A DNA stretch of 61,890 bases from Candidatus Melainabacteria bacterium (GCA_902168245.1 CABHPA010000179.1:1-61890); one strand, 5' to 3'. Positions 47,739-58,400 are shown, numbered from the stretch's first letter. Numbers and translations: made by a program. Notes: generated by a model not told the origin, from the sequence alone.

Positions 47739-48230
47739 ATGGCAGCAATTCCACCGTCCTTGTCCGTCCGGACTCAAGCGGCGCCGGGGCTATCTGCGCT
47801 GGCCGCCCCGACAGCAGCGCTAGCGACGCCAAACGCATTAGCGGCGCCCAGCCCACTCGCCAGCCCCGCAAACGCCTTGGCAGCGCCAACAGGCGGCGCA
47901 ACGCTAAATGCCGCCAGCATGGGGCAAATGTTAATGTCCATTCTCTGTCCCATATTGGAAATGTTGACCGCAATGTTAGGCGGCGCGGGCGGTGTCGGCG
48001 CCTTTGCCAACAGCTTGAGTACGCCCAAGCCTGCCGTTGGTGGTAACGCGGGTAATGCCGGAAACGCAGGCAACGCAGGTAACGCGGGTAATGCCGGAAA
48101 CGCAGGCAACGCCGGTAACGCCGGTAACGCGGGTAACGCGGGTAACGCGGGTAATGCCGGAAACGCAGGCAATGCAGCCGGTGGCGATGGCGACGGCGGC
48201 GACGGCGCAGCCGGAGGAAAGGCCAAATAA
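47739..48230 (+). CDS. GNA-repeat, Ala-rich protein
   Basis: 163 residues. Ala/Pro/Leu-rich N-terminus, one hydrophobic stretch (MGQMLMSILCPILEMLTAML) and then 15 tandem Gly-Asn-Ala triplets followed by a Gly/Asp-rich tail. The hydrophobic part resembles in position and composition the N-terminal hydrophobic stretch of the divergent beta-helix protein. No family recognised; the triplets could be a flexible, extended stalk or an adhesive surface element. AGGAGAGAG precedes the ATG. Confidence 0.6.
   Translation: MAAIPPSLSVRTQAAPGLSALAAPTAALATPNALAAPSPLASPANALAAPTGGATLNAASMGQMLMSILCPILEMLTAMLGGAGGVGAFANSLSTPKPAVGGNAGNAGNAGNAGNAGNAGNAGNAGNAGNAGNAGNAGNAGNAGNAAGGDGDGGDGAAGGKAK
48042..48176 (+). 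repeat. Coding 9-bp tandem repeat, 15 units
   Basis: Units such as GGTAACGCG, GGTAATGCC, GGAAACGCA and GGCAACGCA encode GNA; a 36-bp higher-order period (four units) is visible. Variation is nearly all at synonymous third positions, so the peptide is under stronger constraint than the DNA. Copy number could vary between strains. Confidence 0.9.
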
Positions 48231-48288
48231 TGCCCACATCAAACAGACGCGGTTAATCCGCCAGTTGCCCCTGCCGGATGATGCCGCT

Positions 48289-49425
48289 TCACTTGCTATC
48301 GGTCACTTCCTTGGGAATATAATCATCGGTTCCATATTTTGACAAATACAGTTCCCGTTCCCTGCTCTCGTTCTCGCCATAAAAGAACGAGAGCAGCACA
48401 AAACGCCTTCCGGCAGTCACATCGGTCGCCTCATGCATGAGGGAACATGAAAACACAACCGCGCTGCCAGTGGGCGGCTTATACAATTGCGGGCCATATT
48501 CCGGAAAGCGCAAATAGCCGCCCTCATATTCATCCGTATTCAGGTTCAGGCTAAGCGCCCATTTGCGATGCGCGGTGCCGCCGCTGGTATTGTCGCGATG
48601 CTGGCGGAAATAGCCGCCTGTCTCAGCATCGTAGCAGGCGATCTTAAAATGCTCGTACTCATACACCACATAGTTAAAGCATTTTTCAATCTCTGGATAA
48701 ACACGCCGCTGAAAAAAGCCGTTAATTTGGGATTTTACCTGTTCATCCCTGATGAAATGATCGCGGCGGATTTTCATACGGGCATCCACCACCCCGTAAG
48801 TTTTATCGCCATCGGATCGCATAAAATGCGATACCTGGTTCTGGGTTTCCCACAAGCCCATCAAATCCCGGCAAGTCCCGCCGTCCAGAACATCCGGAAT
48901 CAGCAAAACCGGCGGCGAATAAACATCGCTGACCAGATAGGGATCCCTATTTGGACAGCAGATTTTAAAGGTCTCAATCACCGCCGCAATCTGCTCCGCG
49001 CTAAAAGGCGAAAGAATGCCCACAATCATTAAATTGGCATCCAGCAAAAATGCCGTGCTGGGGTAAGAAACCGTTTCCCCGCCGGGCCAATCGACATCGC
49101 AAAGGCAAAACATGCCAGCAACCTCATGGTGCGGGTCGCTCAGCAGGCGATAAGTAATCGCGGCGTCTTCCGCGAATCGTTGTCTCTGCTCAGGGCCGTC
49201 CGGGCCAATGCTCACGATTTTGGCGCCAATTCTCTCAAAATCGGGCAGCGCAGCCTGTAAAGCCTGTAAAAGTTCGGGGTTGCCCGGTTGGGCGTCACCG
49301 TCCTGAAAAACCAAAAGCTGGGGAAAACCGACCTCTTGCCTTAAAATAAACCGCTCGCCCGTGGCATCCAACAGGTTAAAAGGGGGAGCGTGATCGCCCG
49401 CTGAAAGCATCTGGAATTTCCTCAA
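48289..49425 (-). CDS. Thioredoxin-fold / 2-oxoglutarate-Fe(II) dioxygenase fusion
   Basis: 378 residues. Residues about 5-155 look like an AhpC/TSA peroxiredoxin fold (GDHAPPFNLLDATGERF, YPSTAFLLDANLMIVGI) but the peroxidatic-Cys position has DGDAQPGNP, with no Cys. Residues about 180-350 form a double-stranded beta-helix dioxygenase with HRD (His276, Asp278), His331 and Arg340 or Arg341 (for 2-oxoglutarate), matching prolyl-4-hydroxylase-like enzymes. The pair of domains in one chain is uncommon. Likely hydroxylates a protein or small-molecule substrate; which is unknown. Confidence 0.8.
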   Translation of the reverse strand: MRKFQMLSAGDHAPPFNLLDATGERFILRQEVGFPQLLVFQDGDAQPGNPELLQALQAALPDFERIGAKIVSIGPDGPEQRQRFAEDAAITYRLLSDPHHEVAGMFCLCDVDWPGGETVSYPSTAFLLDANLMIVGILSPFSAEQIAAVIETFKICCPNRDPYLVSDVYSPPVLLIPDVLDGGTCRDLMGLWETQNQVSHFMRSDGDKTYGVVDARMKIRRDHFIRDEQVKSQINGFFQRRVYPEIEKCFNYVVYEYEHFKIACYDAETGGYFRQHRDNTSGGTAHRKWALSLNLNTDEYEGGYLRFPEYGPQLYKPPTGSAVVFSCSLMHEATDVTAGRRFVLLSFFYGENESRERELYLSKYGTDDYIPKEVTDSK

Positions 49426-49512
49426 TCCGGCAAAAAATCAAGTCGCCTGTAGCCACTATACACACCATTCCCCCATACCGCTTCGTTCAAGTGGAGTAGG
49501 CGGCACCGAAAT

Positions 49513-52439
49513 TCAGGCGCTCTGCAGGCTCTCGTAAAGTTGTCCCGGCCCCAGCAGAACTTGCAATAGCTGATTACGGACTTTTTCCGAATTTAAGACA
49601 ATTCTGCTGATGGCCTGATACGCCGCATCCGCATCCATTGAGGCATACAGCAATTCCTGTTTCAAATCGGGCGAATTCCAAAACTGCTCTTTGGTGTTGT
49701 TTGCGGCTTGTTGCCGAAGTATTTCCGATTCCAGCATTTTGCCTTTGAGATGGTTCATACACACAAGCATGTCATTAGCTTTTACCTGATCGGAATCGCT
49801 TAACTCACCCCCAAAAATATCGTTCAAATTGTCTATCAATTCTGCCAAAAGCGCTTTTTCTTTTTCATGGACAGAGCCGGAACCCGCTTCGGTCAAGGGT
49901 TGAAGCTTGATGCCATCGCCCTCGTTCAAAGACAAGGTTCGTTTTCCCTGATTCCTCAAACTGTGGTGGGTCAACACCACCTTGGACAGGTCAATTCCTT
50001 CCCGCTCGCGGCCAAATTCCAGCAAAGGCAACAGACGTTTGTAAAAAATGGCCCGCTTTTCAACGGCAGTGTTCCCGTAATCAAATATCTGGGACAAAAA
50101 CGAATACATCCGCTGATACCCGGCCATATCGCTTTTGAACAGCATCAAGGCGTTCAGCTCGTTCTGGGCGTCCTGAATCGCATCGGCATCATCTCTGGCC
50201 TTGGCGGCTACCAAATGGGACTGGGCTTGTTTGTATTTTTTGAGCAAGCGATCCGCAACCGGCTCCAACGCGCTGATCAACTCACTTTGCCTGGCCGTTG
50301 GGTTCAGTTCAACCGCGACCACCCGATCCACCTCAAAGTCATCGTAATAACCCGCTGAATCCAGCTTGGCCCGCAGGTTATACACCAGATTGGGATCGGT
50401 CACGTTTTCCAGCTCCGCCGTGGTGTGATAGGCCTTGAATGCGGTCAGAATCTCTTCCGGCTCGTTGATAAAGTCCAGAATATAAGTGGTATCTTTCTTG
50501 ACGCCATTTTTCTCATAAGAACGATTCAACCGCGAAAGGGTTTGCACGGCCTGGATGCCCGCCAAACGTTTATCCACGTACATACCGCAGAGCAAAGGCT
50601 GATCAAAGCCGGTTTGAAACTTGTTTGCCACCAGCAGGATCTGGTATTCATCCGTAGCGAAGGCTTCGCGGATATCCCGGCCCCGCAGGTTTGGATTCAA
50701 GACTTTGCTGTTTTCGGTAAATTCTTCCTCGCCCAACTCCTTGTCCTGAACCTCGCCGGAAAAGGCTACCAGTGTACCAATCGGATACCCTTGTTCCTTA
50801 ATGTATTTTTGAATCGCCAATTGCCAGCGCACGGCTTCTTTTCTACTAGCCACCACTACCATGGCCTTGGCCTGATTATTCAGCAACGGCGCGACATTCT
50901 CCCTGAAATGCTCCACCACGATTTGCACTTTTTGGGCAATATTGTAATCATGCAACCTCACCCACTACATAATACCTTTCATCGCGGCGCTTTTCTCGAC
51001 GGTTGTCTCATCCCACTCCTTGCCATCGCAAGCCAGTTTAAAGGCCAGTTTATAGGACGTATAATTTTGCAGCACGTCCAGAATAAACCCTTCCTCAATG
51101 GCTTGGCGCATGGAATAGACATGAAAGGCTTCCGGCAGATTGTTTTGACTAGGCGGTAATTCGGGATTCGGTCGCCGTCCGAAGAGTTCCAGCGTTTTGC
51201 TTTTGGGCGTGGCGGTAAAAGCCACGTAGGTAATGCCGTTTTCCCCGGCGCGGGCGGCCATTTGCGCAGCCAGAATATCCTCACTGCTGATTTCGCCCCC
51301 GTCGTTCAATTCCGCCTGCTCCTCGGCGGAGAGCATGGCCTTTAATTTGGCGGCGGCTTCCCCGGTTTGGGAGGAATGGGCCTCATCCGCAATCACGGCG
51401 AAGCGTTTGCCTTGGGTGGCGGCCAGTTCCCGCACGGCGTTGAGGGCAAAGGGAAAGGTCTGGATGGTGCAGACCACGATTTTTTTATTGCCAGACAACG
51501 CCTCTGTCAGCTTGGCGCTTTTGCTGGATTCCTGATTGGTAATCACTTCCACCACGCCGACGGTGCGCTGAAAATCAAAAATTTCTTCCTGCAACTGGTC
51601 ATCCAGCACGGTGCGATCGGAAATCACCAGCACGGTCTGAAACAGCTTTTCGTCCCGTTCGTTGTGCAAGTCCGCCAAAAATGGGCGGCCCAGGCAATCG
51701 ACTTGGTTTTGCCAGAACCGGCGGAATGTTGAATCAGGTACTTGCCGCCCGGCCCCTCTTCCAGCACCGTGGACAGCAGTTTGCGGGTGGCGTCCAGTTG
51801 GTGATAGCGGGGGAATACAAGGCTTTCAATCTGCTTTTTTTTGTCCCGTTTGGCGACCATAAATCGGCCCAGAATTTCCAGCCAACTATCGCGCTGCCAG
51901 ATTTGCTCCCACAGGTAGGTCGTGCGATGCCCGCCGTTTTCATTCGCCGGGTTGCCCGCCGCGCCGTGATCGCCCTGATTGAATGGCAGAAAGCGCGTAG
52001 CCGGGCCTTGCAGATGCGTGGTCATCGCCACTTCGCTGTTGCTTACTGCGAAATGCACCAGCGCCCCGTTGGGGAAGGACAGCAACGGTTCCGCCGGTTG
52101 GCCCTTGGGTTTGGGATGGCGATCGAACTTGTACTGCGCCACCGCGTCGTCGATGGATTGGGTGAAATCCGTTTTGAGTTCCACCGTGGCCACCGGAATG
52201 CCGTTGAGGAACAGCGCCAGATCGATGGCGTTTTCGTTATGCAGCGAATAGCGCACCTGCCGCACCACCCGCAGGCGATTGGCCGCGTATTTTTCCAGGG
52301 TTTGAGGATTCAGGCCATGGGAGGGCTTAAATTGGGCCAGTTCCAGCTTTTGCCGCAAGCCCAGCACATCCAGCCCATGCCGCAGAATGCCCAATGTTCC
52401 TTCACGATCCAGCGATTCCCGCAGGCGGTTCAGCAACAC
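49513..52439 (-). pseudogene. hsdR: Type I restriction enzyme R subunit, broken by frameshift and amber codon
   Basis: Three fragments of one gene. N-terminal piece (52439-51624) has NGIPVATVELKTDFTQ, the PD-(D/E)xK-type nuclease, and Walker A SAGSGKT. A frameshift at a run of five A (51677-51681, plus strand), one base short, moves to the second frame (51678-50965; IADEAHSSQTG is the DEAH box). That ends at TAG 50967-50965, after which the same frame continues (WVRLHDYNIAQKV...) to 49513. The 5' part is missing where the IS3-type fragment sits at 52500. No hsdM or hsdS in the window. Non-functional unless errors or recoding explain the breaks. Confidence 0.85.
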
Positions 52440-52516
52440 ATTGACAGGCGTCCGAAATTCAGTGCCAGTTGAGAGTAGAGATTTTCCTTTAAAATTAAAA
52501 ACAGGAGAATCTCGAA

Positions 52517-52843
52517 ATGAAGAAAAGTACCCTAAAGGGCATCCATATCCGTACGCTTTAACAAGCTACGGCTCTGGACAGTTTTACGGAAGAGCAGATT
52601 GTCAAAGCGTTACAGGAAGTGGAAACGGGTGGCAAGAAGGCTGTAGACCAGCAGCGTGAGCTGGGGGTGAGCAATGCCACGTGGTACATCTGGAAGCGCA
52701 AGTATGGTGGTCTGGAAGTGAGTGAAGTACGGAGACTGAGGGAAATGGAGCAGGAGAACAACAAGCTGAAGCGAATTGTGGCCAATCTCATGCTGGAGAA
52801 TGAAGCCATTAAGGAAGTTTTATCCGCAGCCGTAGCTTGTTAA
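52517..52843 (+). pseudogene. IS3-family orfA, interrupted by a hairpin element
   Basis: ATG 52517 reads MKKS then 54 bp of hairpin element with a TAA in its loop, then FTEEQIVKALQEVETGGKKA and ELGVSNATWYIWKRKYGG, the helix-turn-helix and leucine-zipper region. A second element (52826-52871) splits the end, just before the slippery AAAAAAC (52872-52878) used for the orfA-orfB frameshift. Without both elements the frame runs MKKSFTEEQIV ... EVLSKKL, typical for IS407-group orfA. Confidence 0.8.
52529..52582 (+). repeat. Hairpin element copy 1 (54 bp)
   Basis: Begins ACCCTAAAGGGCATCCATAT, contains hairpin CCGTACGCTT / AAGCTACGG with loop TAAC, ends CTCTGGACAGT. Sits between MKKS and FTEEQIV of orfA in sense orientation. 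Its removal restores the orfA frame exactly. Confidence 0.85.
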
Positions 52844-52871
52844 AGCGTACGGATGTGGAGCCCCTTGGGGC
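52826..52871 (-). repeat. Hairpin element copy 2 (46 bp, shortened)
   Basis: Same hairpin as copy 1 (CCGTACGCTT ... AAGCTACGG) in opposite orientation with diverged flanks (CCCCAAGGGG at one end, GCTGC at the other). It lies between the codons for EVLS and the slippery run AAAAAAC. Removal yields EVLSKKL. Confidence 0.75.
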
Positions 52872-53269
52872 AAAAAACTTTAAGGCCCAGTGAGCGTCGC
52901 GAGGTGGTGGGACTGCTTCAGGAACAAGGGTTATCCCACCGCCAAGCCTGTCATTTGGCAGGCATATCCCGGAGTGTGGCTAAATACGTGCCCAGGAATC
53001 CTAACGAGGCGTTGGTAGCCCGTATGAAAGAGCTGGCTTCTGAGCATATTCACTACGGGTATCGACGGATCTGGGCCTTATTGAAGCGTGAACACTGGGA
53101 CGTTAGCTTGAAGCGCGTCAAACGCCTGTAGAAATTGAACCACTTACAAGTACCTCAGCGTAAGCCAAAGCAACGGCGATGCGGCCCCTGTGTTGAACAA
53201 TACCCGTGTCAGGCATTAGCCCCCAACCATGTCTGGAGTCTGGATTTCGTAGCGGACCGTCTGATCTGA
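52853..53269 (+). pseudogene. IS3-family orfB, truncated with an amber codon
   Basis: LRPSERREVVGLLQEQGLS, HYGYRRIWALLKREHWDVS and KRVKRL match the N-terminal half of IS407-type OrfB. A TAG at 53129-53131 interrupts, after which the same frame continues with KLNHLQVPQRKPKQRR and VWSLDFVADRL (first DDE Asp), then TGA. The rest of the catalytic domain is absent. Confidence 0.8.
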
Positions 53270-53716
53270 AAAAGGGATCCGGTCACTATTCCGGATTACA
53301 AGCCCAGTCAGACAGGTGAAAAGGCATTGGCTCAAATTGAACGTTCAGAGTCATCTCTACAGAATGCGAATCAATGGGAAGTTATGCAAAACCAGGCGAT
53401 TCGTACTTTAAATCAAATGGGTCGAGCTAAGGGCTTGCCCAGTTATGAGCAATTCCACCAGAATAATGGCGTAGTTTATCAAATGCAGCCAGGACAAGGC
53501 ATTTTAGGGATTGAACGCTCCCTTCCTGCCATCCGGGGATTAATCCCGGAGGATACCAGGCAAATAGAGCAAAATTTGTCCCATTCGCAAAGGCCTTTGA
53601 TGCTATCGGATCAACTTCGTAACTGGCAGATGGAAATGGCCGCTGAACGGGTAGAGAGGCAAAATCAACGCCAACAACAGTGGACTCGCCAAAAGGTTGG
53701 CGAGATTATGTGTTAA
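53270..53716 (+). pseudogene. Fragment of an unrecognised Gln/Arg-rich gene
   Basis: Open in one frame from just after the IS TGA: KRDPVTIPDYKPSQTGEKAL, then QNANQWEVMQNQAIRTLNQM, and a basic, Gln-rich C-terminus (VERQNQRQQQWTRQKVGE). A start at TTG 53327 would give 129 residues. The lack of a natural start at the IS junction suggests a 3' remnant of a longer gene, perhaps of mobile origin. No family recognised. Confidence 0.5.
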
Positions 53717-54037
53717 TTGATAACTGGCGTTAATGCTTTTCCTCTTATTAGTTAGAAAATACAACAACTCGGTATGTGCTTCTTGGTGCATACTGAGTTG
53801 TTTCGTAAAAAGGATGCATATCAATGTGGGGCTTAATGAGATGGTTTTGATTAGGAAATACTAAGCCTCTATCATAAAAATACAAATTGTACAATAGGAC
53901 TTAGAGCTAACTCTAAATGGGTATGTTGTAAGAGAAGGCATATCCTAAAATGCTTTCATAATGGGGTATTGTCCCAAAAGTATACTGATTTTGTAAGGCT
54001 TTAGCCATCAAGATGACGTGACTGAACTAGAACAATT
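53717..54037. other. AT-rich intergenic stretch with a hairpin terminator
   Basis: About 320 bp where base composition falls from moderate to AT-rich. It contains the hairpin annotated at 53764-53801 and no credible gene. This is the transition into the low-GC efflux segment. Confidence 0.4.
53764..53801 (+). terminator. Long hairpin after the gene fragment
   Basis: ACAACTCGGTATG (53764-53776) pairs with CATACTGAGTTGT (53789-53801) over 13 positions with one G-T wobble, loop of 12. Followed by only a short T-run (TTTCG), so a weak terminator for the preceding fragment. Confidence 0.5.
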
Positions 54038-54340
54038 GTGAACCTTATGGAAGCTGTTTGCGAACAAGCGTGCATCCAGGAAAAAGTAAAAAGCATTTTT
54101 TGCTTTCACCATTTGAATGATGTAGAACTGCAAACCATTGCAGATATTTCCAGCATTCAAAAATACAAGGCTGGCGATATTATTTTTAAGCAAGGGCAAA
54201 AAGCAGTTTTCTTTTTTCATTGTTCTGAGCCGAAATATTCAGCTTTATAAAATTTCTCCAGACTGGTAAAAAATCATTTTATATCCCCTAGGTGCTAACG
54301 AAGCCTTTGCTGAAGTACCAATATTTAGCGATTTATCAAC
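54038..54340 (+). pseudogene. Crp/Fnr-type regulator, frameshifted and truncated
   Basis: From 54038 a 70-residue frame reads FCFHHLNDVELQTIADIS and KYKAGDIIFKQGQKA, the start of a cyclic-nucleotide-binding (CNB) fold. After a shift near 54215 another frame gives VLSRNIQLYKISPDW, a stop, then GANEAFAEVPIFSD, the expected continuation of the CNB domain. No helix-turn-helix part remains. Possibly a former regulator of the adjoining efflux genes. Confidence 0.7.
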
Positions 54341-54379
54341 GCACCTATTGAATAGCTTATGTATGGAAGACAACTGATC

Positions 54380-55474
54380 ATGAAACTAATTAAGAAACTA
54401 ATTTTTATTTACAGTTCTTTAATAATTCTTTTTCTAACAGGCTGTCAATCTCCTCCTGAAAGCAAAGAAGTAGAGTATACATACCAAGTTAGTAAGCCCT
54501 TAGTAAAGGATATGAGGCTGAATGATGAATATGTGTGCCAGATTAGAGCTATTCAACATATTGAGCTTCGTTCACTAGAAAAGGGTTATTTACAAAAAAT
54601 ATATGTAGATGAAGGACAATTTGTTCGTCAGGGGCAAATGCTCTTTAAAATCAAGCCGAATATTTATAAAGCCGATGTTGAAAAATCACAAGCTGAAGTT
54701 GGACTCGCTAAGATTGAGCTACAGAACAACAAGGCATTGGTAGAAAAAGATATTATTTCCAAAACTGAATCGGCAATGTCTGCTTCCAAATTAGCCAAAG
54801 CCGAGGCGGAATTGGAGATGTCCGAAACTCATCTGGGATTTACTGAAATTCGAGCACCTTTTAATGGGCTTGTTGGCAAGTTTGGAGACATAAGAACTGG
54901 AAGTTTGCTTGATGAAGGAGACTTGCTTACAACATTGAGTGACAATCATAAAATGTGGGTGTATTTTAATGTGCCCGAAGCTCGATATTTAAGCTATATG
55001 AAAAACAAACGAAATAATATTTCTCAGACAGTTCAATTGAAATTGGCTAACAAAGAAGTGTATTCTGAAGGTGGAACTATAGAAACTATTGAATCTGATT
55101 TTAGCAACACATCTGGGAACATTGCATTCAGAGCTACTTTTAATAATCCCCATTCACTTCTACGTCATGGAGAGACAGGCAATATTCTTTGGCCTAAATT
55201 GATAAAAAAAGCCATAATTATTCCACAAAAATCTACATTCGAAATTTTAGATAAAAAATTTGTACTTGTGGTGGACAAAAAAGGTGTTCTCCATGAACGT
55301 GAGATTGTAGTTGCCGAAGAAGCGCCCAACATTTTTATTCTCAAATCTGGAATTAGTCCAGACGAAATGTTCTTGCTTGAGAGGCAAAACAATCTATATA
55401 AAGGGGATAAAATAAAATACAAGATTATGGATCCCAAAAGTGTAATAAAGAGTTTAGATTTGTATGCAAATTAA
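54380..55474 (+). CDS. Low-GC RND adaptor lipoprotein (MFP)
   Basis: 364 residues from ATG 54380 (54359 is an upstream alternative). Lipobox FLTGC. Lipoyl halves ALEKGYLQKIYVDEGQ-like (here SLEKGYLQKIYVDEGQFV) and TEIRAPFNGLVGKFGDIRTG surround a short helical hairpin. Sequence and codon use are strongly AT-biased and resemble Bacteroidota-type efflux adaptors by recall. First intact gene of a three-gene efflux operon. Confidence 0.9.
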   Translation: MKLIKKLIFIYSSLIILFLTGCQSPPESKEVEYTYQVSKPLVKDMRLNDEYVCQIRAIQHIELRSLEKGYLQKIYVDEGQFVRQGQMLFKIKPNIYKADVEKSQAEVGLAKIELQNNKALVEKDIISKTESAMSASKLAKAEAELEMSETHLGFTEIRAPFNGLVGKFGDIRTGSLLDEGDLLTTLSDNHKMWVYFNVPEARYLSYMKNKRNNISQTVQLKLANKEVYSEGGTIETIESDFSNTSGNIAFRATFNNPHSLLRHGETGNILWPKLIKKAIIIPQKSTFEILDKKFVLVVDKKGVLHEREIVVAEEAPNIFILKSGISPDEMFLLERQNNLYKGDKIKYKIMDPKSVIKSLDLYAN

Positions 55475-55491
55475 TTGAGATTAATATAACT

Positions 55492-58400
55492 ATGTTTCAG
55501 AATATACTAAAAAGACCTGTTTTAGGTTTGGTTATCTCTATATTTATCGTTTTTTTGGGTTGTCTTGCTATTCAGCAACTGCCTATTTCACAGTTTCCCC
55601 AGATTGCACCTACGGTAGTCAATGTTTTCATTGCTTACCCAGGTGCCAGTGCAGATGTGCTGACAAAATCTACGCTAATTCCACTAGAAGCATCTATTAA
55701 TGGCGTACCAGGTATGCGATATATGGCCTCAGATGCTACCAGTGCGGGCGAAGCAACCCTTAGACTTGTATTTGAACCAGGTACAGATCCAAACCAAGCT
55801 GTGGTAAATATTAAAACACGTGTGGATAGGGTAATGAACACATTGCCCGAATTGGTGCAAAGAGAGGGGGTCATCTTATTACCTCTCCAACCATCCATGC
55901 TTATGTATATCGACTTATATTCTGAATCCAAGTCAATCGATCAAAAATACCTTTTTAATTACGCTTACACCAAACTTATTCCAGAAATTCAACGGATACC
56001 TGGTGTGGCAAATGCCAGTTTGTTAGGTACCAGAACTTATTCCATGAGAATATGGCTTAAACCTGACAGGATGAGGGCGTACAATATATCTCCCACAGAA
56101 GTTGTTGAGGCTATTAAAGGGCAAAGTATTATTGCACGTCCAGGCAGGTTAGGGCAGAGTTCGGGTAAAAAAGCCCAATCTACTGAATATGTTCTTGATT
56201 ATGTAGGCAGGTACAATGACCCTCAACAATACGAGAATATCATTATAAAAAGCTCTGAACTTGGAGAAATGGTCAAACTCCGAGATATAGCCACGGTTGA
56301 ATTAGGAAGTGAATTTTATGACATATATAACAATCTCGATGGAAAACCTTCTGCTTCACTAATACTAAAGCAAACACCAAACAGCAATGGTGCAGAGGTA
56401 ATCAAAAATATTAAGAGTAAGATAAATGAGCTTAAAAAGGACTTTCCAGACGGGATAAATGTAAAATACAGCTATGATGTGTCCAAATTTTTAGATGCTT
56501 CTATTGATCAAGTAAAAGATACTATAAGAGATGCATTTATTTTGGTAACCTTGGTTGTATTTTTGTTTTTGGGTGATTGGCGTTCTACAATCATTCCCAT
56601 CATTGCTGTGCCTATTTCCTTAATTGGAGCATTTTTTGTGCTCCTAATATTTGGAATGTCGATAAACTTAATTACCTTGTTTGCTGTGGTATTAGCGATT
56701 GGAATAGTTGTAGACGATGCTATTGTTGTTGTAGAAGCCGTGCACAGCAAAATGGAAGAAGATCCCTCCCTAACGCCATATGCTGCTACGCAAAAAGCGA
56801 TGGGGGAATTGGGGGGGGCCATTATTGCTATTACCCTGGTTATGATTTCCGTATTTGTGCCGATTGCGTTTATGCCTGGCCCTGTGGGTGTATTTTATAG
56901 ACAATTTTCCATTACAATGGCAAGTTCTATTGTTATTTCTGGGTTGGTAGCACTAACTCTTACGCCTGTTCTTTGCGCTATGGTTCTTAGAAATCATCAT
57001 GCAAGTCATACGAAATCATATAATTTATTGAAACGAGGTATTAATCAATTTAATGCACTTTTCGATAAATTGACTCAAAGATATATGTGGTTCTTGGATA
57101 AAATTGTTTCAAAAAGAATCATAACCTTCAGTGTAATAGTATTATTTTCAGTTGGAATTTTCATTTTTAACAAAATAGTTTCCTCAGGTTTTGTACCCAA
57201 TGAAGACCAAGGTACAATTTACGCTATTGTTCAAACCCCTCCCGGATCTACCTTGGAATACACTAATCAAATAGTCAATCAATTACAAAAAATTTCCCAA
57301 AAGGTAAAAGGAGTAGAATCAGTTACTTCAATGGTAGGCTATGAGATTATGACAGAAGGTAGAGGCTCTAATGCAGGCACGTGTCTTATCAATCTAAGAA
57401 ACTGGGAAGACAGAAAAGAAAGTGTGCACGAAATAATAGAAGAACTAGAGCACAGAACCAATGGCCTAGGTGCTAAGGTTGAATTTTTTGAACCACCAGC
57501 CATTCCGGGTTTTGGCACCTCTGGCGGATTTTCCTTGCGCCTTCTCGACAAATCCGGTGAAACCAATTATCAAGAGCTTGAAAAAGTGACTAAAGATTAC
57601 ATGCGTAATCTGGAAAAACGAAAAGAAATTCAAGGTCTGTTTACTTTTTACAATGCTTCATACCCACAATATGAAATAAAAATAGATAACCAATCAGCAA
57701 TGCAAAAGGGCGTATCTATTGATAATGCAATGGAAAATTTAAACATTTTAATTAGTGGTTCCTATGAACAAGGATTTATTAAATTTGGACGGTTTTTTAA
57801 AGTGTTTACCCAGGCAGGCCCAGAATACAGAAGAAATCTGGCTGATTTGAACAATTTTTTTGTAAAAAATGATCACGGAGAAATGGTGCCATATAGTTCA
57901 TTTATGACTACTGAAAAGAAACTAGGCGCTAATGAAATTACTCGATACAATATGTATAACTCTGCTGTAATTAGAGGTTTTCCAGCAAATGATTTTACCT
58001 CTGGAGATGCTATTGACGCCATAAAGGATGTGGCTCAAAAAACCCTGCCTAGAGGGTATGATATTGCATGGGAAGACCTGTCATACGATCAAGCCAAACG
58101 TGGAAATGAGTTCACTGTTATATCCTTGATAGTAGTACTATTTGTATATTTAGTATTAGCAGCTCAATATGAGAGTTTTGTATTGCCCCTGGCAGTACTC
58201 TTATCCTTGCCAATAGGAATTTTGGGCTCGTATTTTATGCTCAAACTAATGGGTTTGGCAAACGATGTATATGCACAAATCGCTATCATTACACTTATCG
58301 GACTTTTGGGTAAAAATGCCGTATTAATTGTAGAGTTTGCAGTGCAAAAACGAAATGAAGGGTTGTCAATATTGAATGCTGCACTTGAAGGTGCAAAGAT

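Larger units (their letters stand above)
52490..53269 (+). mobile_element. Truncated IS3-family (IS407-type) element
   Basis: Contains a two-frame transposase: orfA and orfB. Left end lies against the truncated hsdR, right end is lost where the sequence runs into an unrelated fragment after the first catalytic Asp. Two hairpin elements are inserted in it (52529-52582 and 52826-52871). Terminal inverted repeats were not identified. Confidence 0.8.

Noticed and set aside
48042..48176. CRISPR-like array of short repeats
   Set aside because: Units are directly adjacent 9-mers without spacers and translate as GNA triplets; it is a coding tandem repeat.
47737..48242. Long open frames antisense to the GNA-repeat gene
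   Set aside because: They arise because the repeat lacks stops in all frames; their Arg-rich or Pro-rich products have no start context or homology.
49513..52439. A functional restriction-modification system
   Set aside because: hsdR has a frameshift, an in-frame TAG and a missing 5' part, and no hsdM or hsdS gene is present in the window.
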